A stretch of DNA of 64,000 nt, from contig CM057149.1 in assembly GCA_029964075.1 (NCBI GenBank), positions 20,846,197-20,910,196 on the forward strand, written 5' to 3'. The position numbers were made by a program, and so were the translations under genes. Source of the stretch: Patiria pectinifera (taxonomy: Eukaryota > Echinodermata > Asteroidea > Valvatida > Asterinidae). Shown here in pieces: positions 34,201 to 40,902 of this stretch. Position 1 is the stretch's first letter. Every line of letters starts with the position of its first letter. The notes under the pieces are model-generated. The model saw only the letters and a list, made by a program, of their open reading frames with translations, searched no databases and had not been told where the DNA came from.

Positions 34201-34389
34201 AGTGTCTCACTGGTCCAGTCTCCTCAGGGTAGGCGTTACTTATATTCAGCATCCGTTGTGGATCTAGACCCAAAGCCGTCCACCAAAATACCCGCGTACG
34301 AATCGCTGGACAGGAAGATTGCACGGGGTTACGTCAGACGACATCAGAATGGAATCGTGGAGCCATCAGTGGTCACTCCAGGCTGCTGA
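19152..34389 (+). CDS. IPPK: inositol-pentakisphosphate 2-kinase, complete 12-exon gene
   Basis: The enzyme phosphorylates the 2-position of inositol 1,3,4,5,6-pentakisphosphate with ATP to make InsP6 (phytate), which supports mRNA export and other nuclear and cytosolic processes. Coding exons: 19152-19244, 20393-20449, 23771-23857, 25119-25310, 25858-25953, 27426-27475, 29063-29135, 30604-30743, 31063-31211, 31859-32012, 33196-33423, 34185-34389. Every junction is GT..AG and the phases join without a break, giving 507 residues (human IPPK is 491). Motifs in order: EGNAS glycine-rich loop (20-24), FCIELKPKRGF (138-148, the family's EIKPK motif), CRYC (166-169), YCPLDLFS (184-191), DCSIML (425-430) and VVDLDPKP (464-471). 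The order and spacing match vertebrate IPPK. The middle (about 263-340) is the least conserved. The start is the only ATG in frame shortly before the conserved EGN loop. Confidence 0.95.
19566..19930 (-). mobile_element. tRNA-derived SINE, with flanking 90-bp direct repeat
   Basis: On the minus strand 19690-19770 looks like a tRNA: GTTAGCTCGGTGATCAAGTGG as A-box and GGGTTCGAGTCCCACC as B-box. On each side (about 19575-19660 and 19840-19925) is a direct repeat with AAGATGGAATTTTGCG and TTGCCCTTCACCGATGTA. So two related units, or a unit and its duplicated tail, sit in intron 1 of IPPK. Confidence 0.7.
19908..20256 (-). mobile_element. tRNA-derived SINE
   Basis: Minus strand, head at about 20256: GTGGCCTAGTGGTCTGGAGC as A-box, GGGTTCGAGTCC as B-box, then a body with CCTTGGGTAAGACACTTTGT, and a tail GCGCCTTGTGCGCTTTATAAA. 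The CTTGGGCAAG-type body word is shared with the SINEs at 28690, 47760 and 58815. Lies in intron 1 of IPPK. Confidence 0.8.
20393..20449 (+). CDS. IPPK: IPPK coding exon 2
   Basis: Residues 32-50, TRTILKLRKRCASKDLSFE, phase 0 on both sides. It continues the N-lobe after the glycine-rich loop; TRTILKLRK corresponds to the conserved strand VVLRFLK-type segment in vertebrates. Acceptor TTTTGTAG, donor GAG|GTAAGA. Confidence 0.85.
20496..20846. mobile_element. piggyBac-like MITE with internal minisatellite
   Basis: The left end is TTAACCCTAACC and the right end GGTTGGGATTAA, with TTAA at both edges (20496-20499 and 20843-20846). The inside is a tandem array of GGAGGATTGAGGATGGATGG-type units of about 54 bp on the plus strand. 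TTAA edges followed by CCCT are typical of piggyBac non-autonomous elements. Lies in IPPK intron 2. Confidence 0.6.
21036..21414. mobile_element. related MITE with ATCCAACAG internal repeats
   Basis: The left end has ACCCTAACCCCCCAGTAG and the right end GCAGGGTTAGGGTTAA with TTAA at 21411-21414. The left TTAA is not preserved. Inside, CTGCTAAATCCAACAGA-type words recur in both orientations. A relative of the element at 20496 and of the CAACA repeats near 37.6-38.1 kb. Confidence 0.5.
21489..22829. mobile_element. 1.3-kb TIR element with TA target sites
   Basis: The ends CTGTAATTTTCGGAATATAA and the inverse ATATTCCGAAAATTACAG are terminal inverted repeats flanked by TA on both sides (21487-21488 and 22830-22831). 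Inside are several direct and inverted copies of CGGCTTATAC with spacing of about 100-190 bases near each end. A TA target site and such ends suggest the Tc1/mariner group. No transposase frame remains. It occupies most of the second half of IPPK intron 2. Confidence 0.75.
22994..23425. mobile_element. MITE with GGGCGATCGTGAAGTGAAGG ends
   Basis: GGGCGATCGTGAAGTGAAGG at 22995 is repeated in inverse as CCTTCACTTCACGATCGCCC, giving terminal inverted repeats of at least 25 bases. The body contains words shared with 18000-18290. Lies in IPPK intron 2, about 340 bases before exon 3. Confidence 0.75.
23771..23857 (+). CDS. IPPK: IPPK coding exon 3
   Basis: Residues 51-79, phase 0 on both sides. 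VMADDLQPFRGFIETVIEPL aligns with the vertebrate helix before the YVxYG-type segment, here GTEYICLS. Acceptor AGTTGCAG, donor TCG|GTATGT. Confidence 0.85.
24198..24812. repeat. pair of 125-bp direct repeats around an inverted core
   Basis: The stretch CACCCGTGCGATAGTTCCAC through CGTGCGTGCTTGGTAAA at 24203-24328 recurs at 24690-24810 with few changes. Each copy is itself partly palindromic (CCCGTGCGATAGT against ACTATCGCACGGG). Between them an inverted repeat joins GGATAGTTGATATTAGCTCC and GGAGCTAATATTGACTATCC. A composite MITE in IPPK intron 3. Confidence 0.75.
25119..25310 (+). CDS. IPPK: IPPK coding exon 4
   Basis: Residues 80-143, phase 0 on both sides. Ends with TFCIELK, the first half of the family's EIKPK motif, which lies in the substrate- and ATP-binding core. 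Acceptor CACACAG, donor AAG|GTAAGA. Confidence 0.92.
25858..25953 (+). CDS. IPPK: IPPK coding exon 5
   Basis: Residues 144-175, phase 0 on both sides. Begins PKRGFLP, completing the ELKPK motif, and contains VCRYCLLQQYK, matching the conserved CRYC segment of animal IPPKs. Donor AAG|GTCAGT. Confidence 0.93.
26291..27112. mobile_element. nested inverted-repeat elements in IPPK intron 5
   Basis: The outermost arms are inverse copies: TGTTACAACTGATAATGTAG at about 26294 and CTACATTATCAGTTGTAACA ending at 27105. Inside sits element A (about 26385-26745) with arms ACATACAGATCCTTGTCATT and the inverse AATGACAAGGATCTATATGT, then hairpin B (about 26746-26915) whose arms start AAATATTGAGTGGCT and end AGCCACTCAATATTT. 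A plus B recur together at 29930-30458, and half of B at 30785-30896. Confidence 0.75.
27426..27475 (+). CDS. IPPK: IPPK coding exon 6
   Basis: Residues 176-191 plus two bases of codon 192. Encodes GIWEKRSHYCPLDLFS, containing the highly conserved YCPLDL motif. It is only 50 bases and too short for an ORF scan; it was found from the motif and is required to restore phase between exons 5 and 7. Donor TCGTG|GTAAGT. Confidence 0.93.
27499..28032. mobile_element. 0.5-kb MITE family M1, copy 1
   Basis: Perfect 16-bp terminal inverted repeats TATAGTCCATCATTTG and CAAATGATGGACTATA. The inside includes GTGCTGAACAACTAACCTGA, TTTTGAATTGGGCCTGAATT and a GTGTGTGTG tract. The start is 23 bases after exon 6 of IPPK. 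Related copies are at 52905-53382 (inverse) and 63337-63862. Confidence 0.85.
28033..28687. other. IPPK intron 6, unique part
   Basis: No gene or RNA recognised. A stretch near 28370-28570 contains short inverse copies of GTTGCAACCTGATGCCACTT and AAGTGGCGTCAGGTTGCAAC, a small inverted repeat with an interior of about 150 bases. Confidence 0.55.
28690..28976 (+). mobile_element. tRNA-derived SINE
   Basis: A-box TGGCCTAGCAGTTAGG at about 28705 and B-box GGTTCAAATCC at 28747-28757, followed by CCTTGGGCAAGCCACTTCAC and CTCCACCCAGGAGTATAAAT, the family's body words, and a tail ending in TTGACTTGACTTT. In intron 6 of IPPK, sense orientation. Confidence 0.85.
29063..29135 (+). CDS. IPPK: IPPK coding exon 7
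   Basis: Completes codon 192 and encodes residues 193-216, DPSRMKYSLNMLLENPQNNL then RIFK, which matches the conserved NNLKIF segment. Acceptor GTTTCAG, donor AAG|GTAAAA. Confidence 0.92.
29686..29920 (+). repeat. C-rich minisatellite in IPPK intron 7
   Basis: Units of about 45-60 bases built from CACCCACCCATTGCTACC and CCCTCAACCACC. Three frames stay open across it and give proline/histidine-rich sequence; this is repeat-driven and not coding. Confidence 0.9.
29930..30458. mobile_element. second copy of elements A and B
   Basis: Closely matches 26391-26915: ACATACAGATCC at the left, then the A body, the inverse AATGACAAGGATCTATACAT, and the B hairpin ending CACTCAATATTTGTATAC. The outer arms of the 26291 nest are absent, so A and B move or were copied as a unit. 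It ends about 145 bases before exon 8. Confidence 0.85.
30604..30743 (+). CDS. IPPK: IPPK coding exon 8
   Basis: Residues 217-262 plus two bases of codon 263. DGVAIYHVQEK followed by an acidic stretch and LVEHLRQYF; it corresponds to the loosely conserved segment before the variable middle of IPPK. Acceptor TTTTTAACAG, donor AAAG|GTGGGT. Confidence 0.85.
30785..30896. mobile_element. partial copy of hairpin B
   Basis: CTCTGGACTTTTCCAGTTCA through CACTCAATATTTGTATAAC, that is the loop and right arm of hairpin B without its left arm. It starts about 41 bases after the end of exon 8. Confidence 0.85.
31063..31211 (+). CDS. IPPK: IPPK coding exon 9
   Basis: Completes codon 263 and runs to the first base of codon 313. 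SCVQSFLDVIIQALMSS is conserved in sense with the vertebrate helix; the rest (QRAHANRSMQGLPTCAESGY) is the variable middle. Acceptor TTCGCAG, donor AAAG|GTACTC. Confidence 0.85.
31212..31858. other. IPPK intron 9
   Basis: Contains C-runs at about 31286-31320 and a T-run followed by a G-run at about 31425-31450, mirror-like in arrangement, which may be a small decayed inverted-repeat element. No gene. Confidence 0.5.
31859..32012 (+). CDS. IPPK: IPPK coding exon 10
   Basis: Completes codon 313 and runs to two bases of codon 364. LDIxxIxPLYxxVxxYL-type pattern is seen as LEIDVILPLYHKVLQYIKLH, matching the vertebrate segment. Acceptor CATTTCAG, donor ACAG|GTACTG. Confidence 0.92.
32057..32170. 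repeat. palindromic MITE
   Basis: GGTCTGTGCGTCGCTTT and the inverse AAAGCGACGCACAGACC, with ATGGCAC/GTGCCAT nested, form a hairpin of about 110 bases with an AT-rich loop. In IPPK intron 10. Confidence 0.8.
32272..32616. mobile_element. piggyBac-like MITE, copy 1
   Basis: TTAA flanks on both sides (32268-32271 and 32617-32620) with ends CCCTCCTATGCAAAC and the inverse GCAGGAGGG. CAGTC/GACTG words are frequent inside. A second copy lies at 40593-40898 in the opposite orientation. In IPPK intron 10. Confidence 0.75.
33196..33423 (+). CDS. IPPK: IPPK coding exon 11
   Basis: Completes codon 364 and runs to two bases of codon 440. Starts EKYRLDFPYDEDF, like the vertebrate GPYDEAF segment, and ends with LQDCSIMLAVQL, matching the conserved DCSIMIAL core motif. 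Acceptor TACACAG, donor AAAAG|GTGAAT. Confidence 0.95.
33827..33912. repeat. near-perfect palindrome
   Basis: GTTCTTTCAGCAAAACAAAA then ACAATTCACA, an 8-base spacer, then the inverse TGTGAATTGTTTTTGTTTTG then CTGAAAGAAC. In IPPK intron 11. Confidence 0.9.
34185..34389 (+). CDS. IPPK: IPPK coding exon 12 and stop
   Basis: Completes codon 440 and encodes residues 441-507 and TGA. YSASVVDLDPKPSTKIPAYE matches the DLDLKP motif of the C-terminal lobe; LDRKIARGYV follows as in vertebrates. Acceptor TTCTCCTAG. Confidence 0.94.
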
Positions 34390-34400
34390 TGCCTAACTCC

Positions 34401-34843
34401 CAGAGTTGTAATAAGTCATCACAAGTCATCACAAGTTGTCACCAGTCATCACAACTGTTCATAAGTTGTCACAAGTGACCTCAAGTCATCACAAGTTGTC
34501 ATAAGTTCACTACTAGTCATCACAAGTTGTCACCAGTCATCACAACTCATCACAAGTCTCATCAGTTCATTGCTAGTTACACAAGTTGTCTCCAGTCATC
34601 ACAATGCATCAGAAGTGGTCACAAGTCATCACAAGTCAATTGCTTGTTTTTTTCAATTTCACCAGTCTCAAGTCAAGTCAGAAGCTCTTCAAATGCGCTC
34701 TGACAAGGGCATTCCTTTCTTATCCTCATCCCATGTGTTTTTGTGACATTACTGGATCGATTTTTGATTTTTGACTTGTGACCTGACTTGATTTTAACTC
34801 GATTCACCTGTGAGTGATCTGTAATGACTTGATTTCAACTCTG
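34401..34843. mobile_element. tandem-repeat element with CAGAGTTGTAAT ends, in IPPK 3' region
   Basis: The left end CAGAGTTGTAATAAGTCATC is followed by a run of CATCACAAGTTGTCAC-type units to about 34640; the right end carries CTTGTGACCTGACTTG and finishes TGATTTCAACTCTG, roughly the inverse of the left. The end sequence is the same as in the hAT-like element at 523-1095. No clear target duplication remains. It begins 11 bases after the IPPK stop, so it should be transcribed in the 3' untranslated region. Confidence 0.65.
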
Positions 34844-36932
34844 CTTGATTTCCCATTGGGATCCGTGCACAAACTAAAGAGGGCGCATTTTTACCACTCT
34901 TGTGAGATCCCAGTGGACACGACACAACGCCTTCGCATCCTGGTTTGTGCACGTAAAGCGTGAAGTACGCATGACTTATGATATTGTGAATGTGCACAAA
35001 GCCATAGCATATTCGTGTGACCATCAAGCGTCATCGGCGACGCATTCGAATGTTGTCTCCTAGTGGTCTCCCCCAACTCTCCCTTTCTGACCGTTGAGGG
35101 GGTACTTGCGCATGGAGCTCATACACTGAGGCTGAACAGCGGTTGGATGTATCCAGTACACCGCTCCAAGCCCCCTTTCTCCCCCCCCCCTCCTAGAGCC
35201 CAGAGCAGGCCCACCGACTTGCATTTGCCGCCCATCCCCACCTTCAGCCTCCCATGTGCCCTCATGTATTATTTGTCGGTAGGTAGCTAAGCATTATGTC
35301 TTTTGCAGTGAATTTGTACTGTCGTATTCGGAGTCGGTAACCATGGTACTAAATCCAGTGACATCACCGGGCATTGAATAAGCCAGTTTGACATTCCATT
35401 TTTAAGTGTGCTGGCATTAAAATGTGTTAAAGGGAATATACAAACAAGAAAAAACAAGAAAAATAGTTTTGCAAAATGCAATAGGATGTTACCTTCATGG
35501 GATGTTGGTAAAAAAAATCCTGTAACCTTATACCTGGTATACTGTCAAAAGTGGTATTTTTAGAATATTTTTGTATCTGTTTCCTGATCGGCCGATCAGC
35601 GTTGAAACAACTTTTTTTTTTTTTGGCCTTTTTAAACCCATGCACTTGTGCACTTTCGATTACAAACCTATGAACGACGAACCAACCACCAGGCCAGACT
35701 GACCCCCTGATTACCCAATGTATGTGTATGTAAACTGCTCTTTTCTTCGTCTTATATGGGGAACCAGACTACAGGAAAAAATGATCGTTTTTTTTTTTTT
35801 TTAGCATTTTTTTCCCAAAAAAACCTCCAAAAAGTCAGTGTAACTATATTTGCTTTATATTTCCAACCCCCCAATTCCATCCATTTCTGAAAATTACAGC
35901 AAAAGCAAATGATGTTTATTCCCTTTAATTTTCTCTCCGGAATATATATCAGCCATGCAAAAAACTCATAAAATTAACGTTACAGCAAAATTGAAAAAAA
36001 AAAAAATAATAAAATTAATAAAAGAAATTCCAAAATGTCCTATGCCATGTCATAGTACTTTTTGTGTGTTTTGTTACATTTTTCTTGAGAAATATATTTA
36101 CTTCCTCTTTTCGATAACCTGAAATTTGCAGATTTTTTACCGTTGCTCACAATGTGCACATTGAAGAAATGTGCACATTTATCTGCTGTGTTTATTACGA
36201 AAGTGAATATTCCGAAATCTGGATGTCAACATTTGCAGATAGGATATGGAATTGGCTTGTATGTTTTGTAGTGTAGCATTTATATATTATTGATGTATCC
36301 AAGAGAACATGTACAGAACAGTAATGCATAAGTTTATACTATGTTTTTTTTTACCGTTGTGGAAATCTGTTTACCTGACGTATAATTTATACCCTTTTAT
36401 TTTTGACTACACGGCAAATACACATGTACTTGTGTGACTTTGTTTTGTATTTGATACAAAGTGCAATCGGTTTTGTCAACTGTAATATACTTTTTGGGGT
36501 CAACATTATAAGGTCAACCGCCATTAACTGAAAATAATGTCAACTTTTAAAGGCACGTAGGAACGTTTGTTATTACCCAGAAACAGGCGTTCCTATTTCT
36601 TGAGAAAATCCTTGCTCAAAGTGAAGATAGGACTGGTACCAAATCCCCTGTGAAATCATTCTGCTTGAAATGGGCATTTGGAAGAAAACAACCGTTGAAG
36701 TTGGTTTCATAGGCATATACTGTTTTTTAATTTTTTTTATACATGTATTAGCAATGGAATCAAAGTACAAAACCCCCCAAAAATATTGTGCATAGTGTCA
36801 ATATTGTCCGTTTTTTTTCCAAAATGTAAACCTACTGGAATTTTAGAGCAATTTTGTTGCTTCAAACAAAACAAAAAGTACAAAAAGCAAATGAACCTAC
36901 GTACCTTTTAAAAGGAAAAAACAACAACTGAG
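34844..36932. other. downstream of IPPK, no gene
   Basis: Likely contains the IPPK 3' end, with candidate poly(A) signals ATTAAA near 35416 and AATAAA near 36008, neither of which can be proved here. A C-run lies at about 35170-35190. 35755-35915 is related to the inverse of about 53845-54010 (GAAAATTACAGCAAAAGC and GGAACCAGACTAC). No coding exon recognised. Confidence 0.5.
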
Positions 36933-37071
36933 TAAGCCTCTGTACTAGTGACGTCACACTATGTTTACGTGTGTGCTTTCCTATGGTGCTCAGTGAACCG
37001 TGGACCTCCCACTGCCTCCATAGGAAAGTGCACATGTAAGCAAAGTGTGACGTCATTAGTACAGAGGCTTA
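36933..37071. mobile_element. 139-bp palindromic MITE
   Basis: TAAGCCTCTGTACTAGTGAC then GTCACACT on the left and the inverse ending GTACAGAGGCTTA on the right, with CTATGG/CCATAG near the centre. Two TGACGTCA-like words lie in the arms. Confidence 0.82.
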
Positions 37072-37567
37072 TTAAAAGCCTGGCTTCGTTACTTGGAAAT
37101 TGGAGCTGTTTATTACATTTGTACATTTTTATTACTTGGGTATGTATAATACTTGGAACTACTTGGGTATGTATGTACATGTTTTCACACTAAAACATCT
37201 GTTCACACTTTCTCTTTGGCTTGTTTACTGTCCATGCAATTGTCCTGACACATGAGGGCGCTGTTGTTGTGATGCCATGTCAGACACTCCCAGTTTTGAG
37301 GAGTTGGCTTTTGCAAAGTGAACTTTATAGTAGTTTACTGTAAGAGTTTTTGCTGAACCTTTTTCTTATGGACAACCCCAAAATGAATTCCACTACTAAA
37401 AAGCTGTCGCCAATTTGCTCATGAATATGGAAATTTGTATATGCATGAGAACAAAATGACCTTGCAACTCACTTTAAAAGTGGCAATTCAACTATAAAAT
37501 GGACACATAATGGAGACAATATGGTGCATTACAAGGATTTCATTGAAAATGTTCTGTTCATTTCATG
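37072..37567. other. no gene recognised
   Basis: AT-rich with tandem TACTTGG(G/A) words at about 37130-37170. Nothing coding seen. Confidence 0.5.
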
Positions 37568-38072
37568 GACTCTTTAATGCCCTAACCCTCATCAGGTTTT
37601 CTTTGTGTACCTGTTAGATGTCCAACATCAACAATATGCAACAATATCCAAGACGGTTGAAATGAGAACCCTGCTAAATGCAACACACTGCAACAGTGGA
37701 TTCTGTTGCATTGCACAGTGAACCCAGTACACATTAGCCATGACACTGTGCAGTTACCATGCAAAATGCAACAAACTGCAACAGTGGATTCTGTTGTATC
37801 AGCCTTGGTACTATGGGCATTTACCATGTTTACCCTACTATATGCAACAAGATGCAACAAAGCTTGGGACTTGAGTTGACTACTAAATACAACAGTCTGC
37901 AACAACTTGTTACCACTGTTGCAGCAAAATGTGACAGTGGATTCTGTTGTATCAGCCTTGGCACTATGCTAAATGCAACAAGACACAACCACATATGGGA
38001 ATCGCCTGGTAAATGCAACAGTATGCAACACATTTTTGCTATTGTTGCTTTCCCTTGCATTTAGCAGGCTTT
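37568..38072. repeat. CAACA-rich interspersed repeat
   Basis: Repeated TGCAACA words with GTGGATTCTGTTG and CTGCTAAATGCAACA in several copies (about 37670, 37765, 37925, 37965). It opens near CCCTAACCCTCATCAGG and closes near GCATTTAGCAGGC. Related in build to 21036-21414. Confidence 0.65.
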
Positions 38073-38914
38073 TGTAGATTGTAACATGGGGATTGATTTA
38101 AGTCTTTTGTCACAGAAAACTTTGTGAAAAGTATCAAATAGTATGACAAGTTACCTCAGTATTATTTATCTTTTTGTACATGACAAGAATTAGTTTCTTT
38201 TGTCTTGTATAATTGTTTCGAAAAATTGTCATACTCTGTCTAGATTGCTCAGCCTACTCGATGGCCAGTGTAAGTTTGAACAAGAACGAGGTTTGTGGAT
38301 AACCCCATGTGATTTATTTATCTCTTCCATGAAGAACATTTGCTCTGAAAGAAACGATGGCCAGAATTGTTTGTCAACAAAAGTGAGACTGCTTTTCCAA
38401 AAAGCTAGCTTTTATATATCTACTTATCCTGTCTGAAATTGTGTTGCCCGGTGTGTAATTTTGCCAAGGGCGACATGTGTTACGATTGTAACAATTACAT
38501 GAAGAATTTGTTTTCAAAATGCTGTATATCTGTTTGAAAAAAAAAGTTATGAAAAACTTATAGAACATTCACAGAATAACAGTTATTTCTTTACTACACC
38601 GTTTTGGCTTTATTGAACTCTTGTGTTTAACTATTTATACCAATCCAATTTTGAAATTCTGGTGACAGTTCTGGTATACATCACTTGGACTCTTCCTGGC
38701 CTGAGTGCCCATCACACGTATAGCTCTAAACACGTCACTAAAAGGGAAGTGCACTGTGTCAAATACCAAGGCGTGTTTCTCAGGCATCCCAGTAATGGAG
38801 GAAAGCCGGTTCAGTATTCGCAAAAAAGTGGGCAACTGGGATTGGTCTATGTAACAGCTGTCAAAACTGACTCTCTGCAACCTGGAGAGGGCGGTATTCC
38901 AAAAGGTTACAAAC
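38073..38914. other. no gene recognised
   Basis: A 115-codon plus-strand frame at 38623-38970 runs into the G-run of the next element and has no known domain. No RNA gene. Confidence 0.45.
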
Positions 38915-39037
38915 CAGGCGCGGTTCTACGGGGGGGGGGGGGGAGACCCCCTGCCCCCATTTTTTTTTAGCCCCCCCCCCAAAATAAATTCCGTAAAAAA
39001 AAATTGGACGTAAATATTGGTTCTAGAACCGCGCCTG
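38915..39037. mobile_element. 123-bp hAT-type MITE with perfect target duplication
   Basis: Ends CAGGCGCGGTTCTA and TAGAACCGCGCCTG are perfect inverse copies. An exact 8-bp duplication TTACAAAC flanks it (38907-38914 and 39038-39045). The inside has a run of 13 or more G and then C-runs and A-runs. Ends starting CAGG and 8-base duplications are characteristic of hAT. Confidence 0.9.
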
Positions 39038-39045
39038 TTACAAAC

Positions 39046-40592
39046 TGACATACGTGTATAGCGTTTTGAAAACAAAGTCTTTATTTAATCCTCCCTTTAT
39101 CTTGTAATAATTCAGGGGCGACTTACACAAAGCTGAAAGTTGGCAATTACAGAAATTTGTCAAGCACGGATAGGGTTACCAACTAAGACCTGATTCGATA
39201 TTTATTGCTTTTAACTGGTTCTCTTCTGATTTGTGCTTATCATGATAATTATAAATTTGCATTACCCTTAAATTTGTCCATGGTAATTTTAAGTTGGTAT
39301 ATACATGTACATGCTTTTTCAAAATTTCAATTTTCTTTCCTGAGCGAAATTTAAAGGAATATAATGTCCCATAACAAATAAATTTGCTTGTTTGTTTTTA
39401 CAAGCCTTTATACAGCTTTAAAAATTGGTTTTAAATGGTGCGCTCCAGTTCAGAAATATTGCGCACACTATTCAGAACGTCCTGCTCTTAATTCAAAAGT
39501 TGAAATTAATTAATTGATTGCTTGTCGTGGGCCCATTTCTTTTTTCGTGCTATGTCTCATTGGAAACCTCATAACTAAAGTAATGCTAGAAAATTATCAA
39601 TTCAATTTGAAATCTATTTTGCAAGGTGCCACACCAAAAAAGCATACACAAAATTTAAAATTGACCGTTGTAGACAAAGTTGTACTGGATTTTTTCTTGT
39701 CAGCAATCTTCCAAATTCTCATGCATACTCCTTAACTACCATGATAGTTTCGAAGTAGTGCAGTGGCTGAAACCACGTTTAGGGGCGTATTTACAGGATA
39801 GCTGTTTAAGTGCAAGTGCCAATGTATTGGAGGCTGCAGGTTCGAACCGTGTTTAAAGTAAATTTTTCCCATTCAACAGAGTTAAAAGTTGAAAACCAAT
39901 GTTGCATTTTTATCTTAGCAAAATCTTATTATCTCAGAGAGAAACTAACCAGAGTAAAAAATAACAGCCCCACTGGCTTTTAAATGTTAGTGCATTTCAG
40001 AAAATTAGTTTGCAACAGTCAAATTGTTTTTGTTTTTTTTAAAGTAAAGTATTACATAAACTGGAAATTGAGATGCCCAAAAAGAACTGAAAAGTATAAT
40101 TTTGTACCCCAGCATTAACATGAATAATGCAACTGTGAAGCAGTATTATTGTTGTTTCATCACAAAACCTGTTTGTGTTTATTTTGTACATTCTGTGTTC
40201 CGTGTAATGCTAACTTTTCTACCAGGCAAATGGTATATGTTTTATCCTCATATACAATGTATATTTTTTTAAAAACAGAGTGTAGAGGAAAATAAATTTG
40301 TGTTTGCTGACATTGTTCCTGTATTTTTTGTTTTTCAAGAGAATTGCCCCTCCTCATTCAGCATCTTTCCGATTTCTCATCATGCTATCTTGAAATCAAA
40401 CACCATCACAAGCAGGATTCACTCTATGGATGGGTTTCATTTTTTCATGTCTTGTTGAACGTGCATGGTCAGTCGGCCACTGTCTTGCAATGCACTGTGC
40501 TTGCTACATTTTGAATGTAGGCCTACTTTTTACAGCCTGAGCTTTTTGCTGAAGACACCTTGTTGGATATTGGGTACTAGTAGTATACACAG
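39046..40592. other. AT-rich, no gene recognised
   Basis: No conserved motif, tRNA or clear tandem repeat. A tRNA-like GGTTCGAACC word occurs near 39840 (GCAGGTTCGAACCGTG) but without a recognisable A-box or body, so it may be a decayed SINE. Confidence 0.5.
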
Positions 40593-40898
40593 CCCTCCTA
40601 CTGTTTAAACAGTCACAGACAGTCACAAAATTCCATCCACTTCCCCCGCCATGCCTTTTACACAGGCTAGTCAAACAGTCAGATCGTATCTGAAGCGAGC
40701 ACTCTGACTAGTCAAATTCAGTCAACAGACAGGAGCAGGAAACTGGTGGCACAGCTGTCTTATCAATCACCTACAGTCAAAGCATAGCTGTGGCAAGTTA
40801 CATAAACAGTCACAGGCAGTCAATCCTGCTTTATGTAGGCTGGGAGCTCTTAACTGTTGAAAACAACTTGGCACAGACTGTATGTTTGCATAGGAGGG
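40593..40898. mobile_element. piggyBac-like MITE, copy 2 (inverse)
   Basis: Ends CCCTCCTACTGTTTAAAC and the inverse of CCCTCCTATGCAAACATACA, which is the left end of the 32272 element. The right TTAA is kept (40899-40902), the left is lost. CAGTCACAGACAGTC words match copy 1. Confidence 0.75.
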
Positions 40899-40902
40899 TT
40901 AA

